From assembly GCA_016291895.1 (NCBI GenBank), contig JAEEZO010000038.1, positions 1 to 21,868 of the forward strand: a DNA stretch of 21,868 bases, in the 5' to 3' direction. How positions within the stretch are numbered: the stretch's first letter is position 1; each line of letters opens with the position of its first letter. The notes under the pieces are model-generated. The model did no database searches, was not told where the DNA came from, and saw only the letters and a program-made list of their open reading frames with translations. The DNA is from Caryophanales bacterium. Its GTDB lineage: Bacteria > Bacillota_I > Bacilli_A > RF39 > UBA660. The translations under genes and the position numbers were made by a program. Below, one piece after another: positions 19,610 to 21,868 of the stretch.

Positions 19610-21355
19610 CTTTATACTTGAAATATTCATAAATATTATCACAATTACGATAATTATGCATATTATTAATAATATTGTACTATAATCGATTGATGGTAAG
19701 TTATTTAAGTCTACTTTATATATTGCAATATTATCACATTTATCTTTTACATATATATTTTCATTAACAGTTTCGACATTATTAAAGATATTACTTTCTT
19801 GATAACTGGTTCCATCTATGGAGTATGAACTAATACCACATTCATTATCACTAGCTTCAATTTCAATATTATATGATGAGAAATTTCTTGTAATATTAAC
19901 ATTAGTTATCGTAGGTGGGATATTATCAATATTATTTATGGTAATACTTTTATTTGTTATGATACCTCTAGTAGTTTTTATCCAAAAGTAATACGTTCCA
20001 TTAGATGTAATATTATATGTCATATTATTTGTATAACTATTAAAACTTGTTGGTTCTTGATTATTTCTTGTAACATTATATCCAATAATACCTTCAGTAT
20101 CAGTAGCGTTAATTGTTACAATAAGATTTTTCGTGTATTCAGTACTATAATTTATATTAATTGTGGGAATTAAATCATTTGGTAAATTTAATATATATTC
20201 TGTAACATTATTAGCTGTATCTACAACTTTAATAGTATGTTCTCCAAAGGAAACATTACTAAATTTATTACTATCTTGATATTGTGAGTTATCAAGTGAA
20301 TACATGATTTTATTTTTATCTATTGCAGTTATTTCAATATCAAAGTTATTAGTACTATAGTGATATTGATATGATACTTTTGTAATAACAGGTTTATCAT
20401 CATCAATGTTACTTACAATAAATTCATATTTCGTTATTTGTCCTTTAGTGTCTTTAGCATATATATAGTATGTACCATTATCTTTAATAATTTCTTTTGT
20501 AGTATATGTTTTTAAGCGATTAATTGATTTATAACCTGTCGGGTTTGTTTGAGTTATTTGATATCCTGTAAGTCCCTTATCATCGGTCATTGTTATTGTT
20601 ATTTCAAGTTGATTATCATGAAAATCTTTTTTAGTAATCTTTATTACAGGTTTATCATCTTTATCAGATAAATCTTCAGTTTTACCAGTATCTGGCCATT
20701 TTATTATCGTATTCGCTTTTTTGGTAGTTGGAATAACACCATCTTTAAGTCTTATAACCGATACTTTGTTATTAGGATATTTATCTTTTAGTTTAACAAC
20801 TTCACTTCCTAAGTTGGAACCTTTTTGGATAGCTGATGAGGAGAAGTGAGCGATATTCCCATCACCAATATAAACCATAATATGCGAACCAACAATGATT
20901 ACTAAGTCTCCTTTTTGCATGCGACTAAAATCAATAGATGATACTTTAACATTATTCATAATAAAATAGAAATAACGTTTACTATGAGCATCTTCAACAA
21001 ATTTAGATACAACATAAGGATTTCCTGAACCATAAGTTGTATTAATTCCAAAACAATGATAATAAACGTAAGCTGCAAATGAAGAACAGTCAAAAGTCCA
21101 TTTTCTAGCATTTATTTGATTTACACTTTGATAATCTCTACTCATATAAGATAATTGATTATTAAAGCCTTCTTTTCTTGTTCCTTGATTATATGCAAGA
21201 ATACCAAAGGAACCTTGTCTGTGTTCATTTCCATTGCCTTTTAATATCATATTTTTCGAAAATGATGCAATATCATCCTGTTGTTCAGGTGTTAAATCAG
21301 CCCTTGGCAATAATGGAATTAATAAAATTAAGAACATAATTATTATTTTTTTCAT
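19595..21355 (-). CDS. Membrane-anchored NlpC/P60-type protein with four Ig-like modules
   Basis: The 586-residue product has a signal peptide (KKIIIMFLILLIPLLPRA, about residues 1-19), then an NlpC/P60-like papain-fold domain (about 30-205). The predicted nucleophile is Cys90 in TFDCSSFAAYVYYHCFG, with His158 (VGSHIMVYIGDG) and polar His170 (IAHFSS). Such enzymes usually cut peptidoglycan stem peptides. Four Ig-like modules of about 75-85 residues follow in an alternating A-B-A-B order. A modules carry NGTYYIYAKDTKG or NGTYYFWIKTTRG; B modules carry IMYSLDNSQYQDSNKFSNV or SSYSIDGTSYQESNIFNNV. A C-terminal membrane segment (about 562-580, ILLIICIIIVIVIIFM) with a KKKRR tail anchors it. The ATG is preceded by GTGATA, as at 4799. 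No convincing -35 was found upstream. Confidence 0.88.
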   Translation of the reverse strand: MKKIIIMFLILLIPLLPRADLTPEQQDDIASFSKNMILKGNGNEHRQGSFGILAYNQGTRKEGFNNQLSYMSRDYQSVNQINARKWTFDCSSFAAYVYYHCFGINTTYGSGNPYVVSKFVEDAHSKRYFYFIMNNVKVSSIDFSRMQKGDLVIIVGSHIMVYIGDGNIAHFSSSAIQKGSNLGSEVVKLKDKYPNNKVSVIRLKDGVIPTTKKANTIIKWPDTGKTEDLSDKDDKPVIKITKKDFHDNQLEITITMTDDKGLTGYQITQTNPTGYKSINRLKTYTTKEIIKDNGTYYIYAKDTKGQITKYEFIVSNIDDDKPVITKVSYQYHYSTNNFDIEITAIDKNKIMYSLDNSQYQDSNKFSNVSFGEHTIKVVDTANNVTEYILNLPNDLIPTININYSTEYTKNLIVTINATDTEGIIGYNVTRNNQEPTSFNSYTNNMTYNITSNGTYYFWIKTTRGIITNKSITINNIDNIPPTITNVNITRNFSSYNIEIEASDNECGISSYSIDGTSYQESNIFNNVETVNENIYVKDKCDNIAIYKVDLNNLPSIDYSTILLIICIIIVIVIIFMNISSIKKKRR

Positions 21356-21396
21356 ATTATCACAATATTATTTTACCAAATTATTTCATTTTGTTG

Positions 21397-21402
21397 TATA
21401 AT
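21397..21402 (+). promoter_or_regulatory. Possible -10 element of the amidoligase gene
   Basis: A perfect TATAAT about 40 bases before the ATG at 21444. The best -35 candidate, TTTACC (21372-21377), has a 19-base spacer, so the promoter is uncertain. Confidence 0.4.
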
Positions 21403-21443
21403 AAATAACTAGTTATTTTTATATATGTAAAGGAAATTGCGTT

Positions 21444-21868
21444 ATGGGAAATAATTATGAAATATTTAATGAATTAAAACCTAATGAAAATACAATTATT
21501 TCTAATTATCAAGGTTATGATTTAGTTGATTTGTTAAGATTAATAAATGGTTATTATTTAGAATATCGCAATAGATTAACGTTCAAAAATAAAGCATCAA
21601 TTGGATGTGAAATAGAGTATGAAGATCCCAAAAGAGAAGAATTTATTCCAATAAAAGATGATGAAGTTGAAATAAAACCAGGATGGCTTTTACATGAAGA
21701 TGGTACTCTTGATAATGGAGGAGAGATAGTAAGTCCGATATTTTATAATAATCCGGAGTGTTGGAAAGATTTAGAAGAAACGTGTGAATTATTAACTGAT
21801 AATGTAACAATTAATGATAATTGTGGGGCTCATGTTCATATTGGAGCTCATTTAATGGGTGATAAGCC
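21444..21868 (+). CDS. Amidoligase-family protein, 3' partial
   Basis: An open frame of 141 codons runs off the window end. It begins MGNNYEIFNELKPNENT after an AAAGGA SD. Motifs match the ATP-grasp/COOH-NH2 ligase-like amidoligase family (Amidoligase_2). They are IGCEIEYED (metal/ATP-binding Glu residues), HEDGTLDNGGEIVSPI, a W..L...C..L helix, and the hallmark NCGAHVHIGAH. These enzymes are predicted to form amide or isopeptide bonds, for example glutamylation of peptides or wall components, often next to gamma-glutamyl cyclotransferase or peptidase genes. The N-terminal 45 residues before the first motif are unassigned. It diverges from the NlpC/P60 gene with an 88-base gap, so coordinated envelope functions are possible. 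The rest of the gene and its partners lie outside the window. Confidence 0.85.
   Translation, partial: MGNNYEIFNELKPNENTIISNYQGYDLVDLLRLINGYYLEYRNRLTFKNKASIGCEIEYEDPKREEFIPIKDDEVEIKPGWLLHEDGTLDNGGEIVSPIFYNNPECWKDLEETCELLTDNVTINDNCGAHVHIGAHLMGDK

Noticed and set aside
1..21868. Mycoplasma-type code with TGA as tryptophan
   Set aside because: TGA ends mutM and the 13008 gene at natural C termini, and Trp is encoded by TGG throughout.

Overview
The window is very AT-rich DNA (estimated by eye at well over two thirds A+T) with short intergenic gaps, U-tailed hairpin terminators and strong SD sequences. Genes end in TAA, TAG and also TGA (for example at 5753-5755 and 13314-13316), so the standard bacterial code applies and TGA is not tryptophan. 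A GatCAB amidotransferase operon, MutM, RecD2 and many membrane-anchored Ig-like surface proteins fit a low-GC Firmicutes lineage, perhaps a Bacilli/RF39-like gut bacterium. The lineage is inference; no rRNA or marker comparison was possible.

Region 1 (1-7938) is housekeeping. gatA (5' end outside the window), gatB and gpsA form an overlapping operon that shares a bidirectional terminator with a convergent gene for a single-pass Ig-like membrane protein. mutM and recD2 follow as an ATGA-overlapping DNA repair pair.

Region 2 (7946-11664) holds a membrane-anchored SGNH/GDSL esterase with Big_2-like domains, an HD-domain phosphohydrolase and a HAD-superfamily phosphatase. The HAD gene is driven by two nearly identical tandem promoters.

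Region 3 (11669-15378) is accessory and mostly unrecognised. It has two adjacent paralogues of unknown function, then a four-gene overlapping operon: three small helical proteins, at least one WXG100-like, and a protein with nine zinc ribbons built from a 207-bp tandem repeat plus a helical C-terminal domain. A 16-bp repeat lying in the two terminators flanks this operon.

Region 4 (15410-17363) is an ABC half-exporter preceded by a leader with a consensus promoter, a 23-codon upstream ORF, and mutually exclusive antiterminator and terminator helices. This looks like ribosome-mediated attenuation of a multidrug exporter, as known for bmrB-bmrCD in Bacillus subtilis, and is the most informative regulatory element here.

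Region 5 (17365-21868) is cell surface: a Cys-rich repeat protein anchored by a C-terminal membrane segment, a convergent membrane-anchored NlpC/P60 protein with four Ig-like modules, and the 5' part of an amidoligase-family gene cut by the window edge.

Most promoters are of extended -10 type (TGnTATAAT), usually with a 17-bp spacer and a short 5' UTR.
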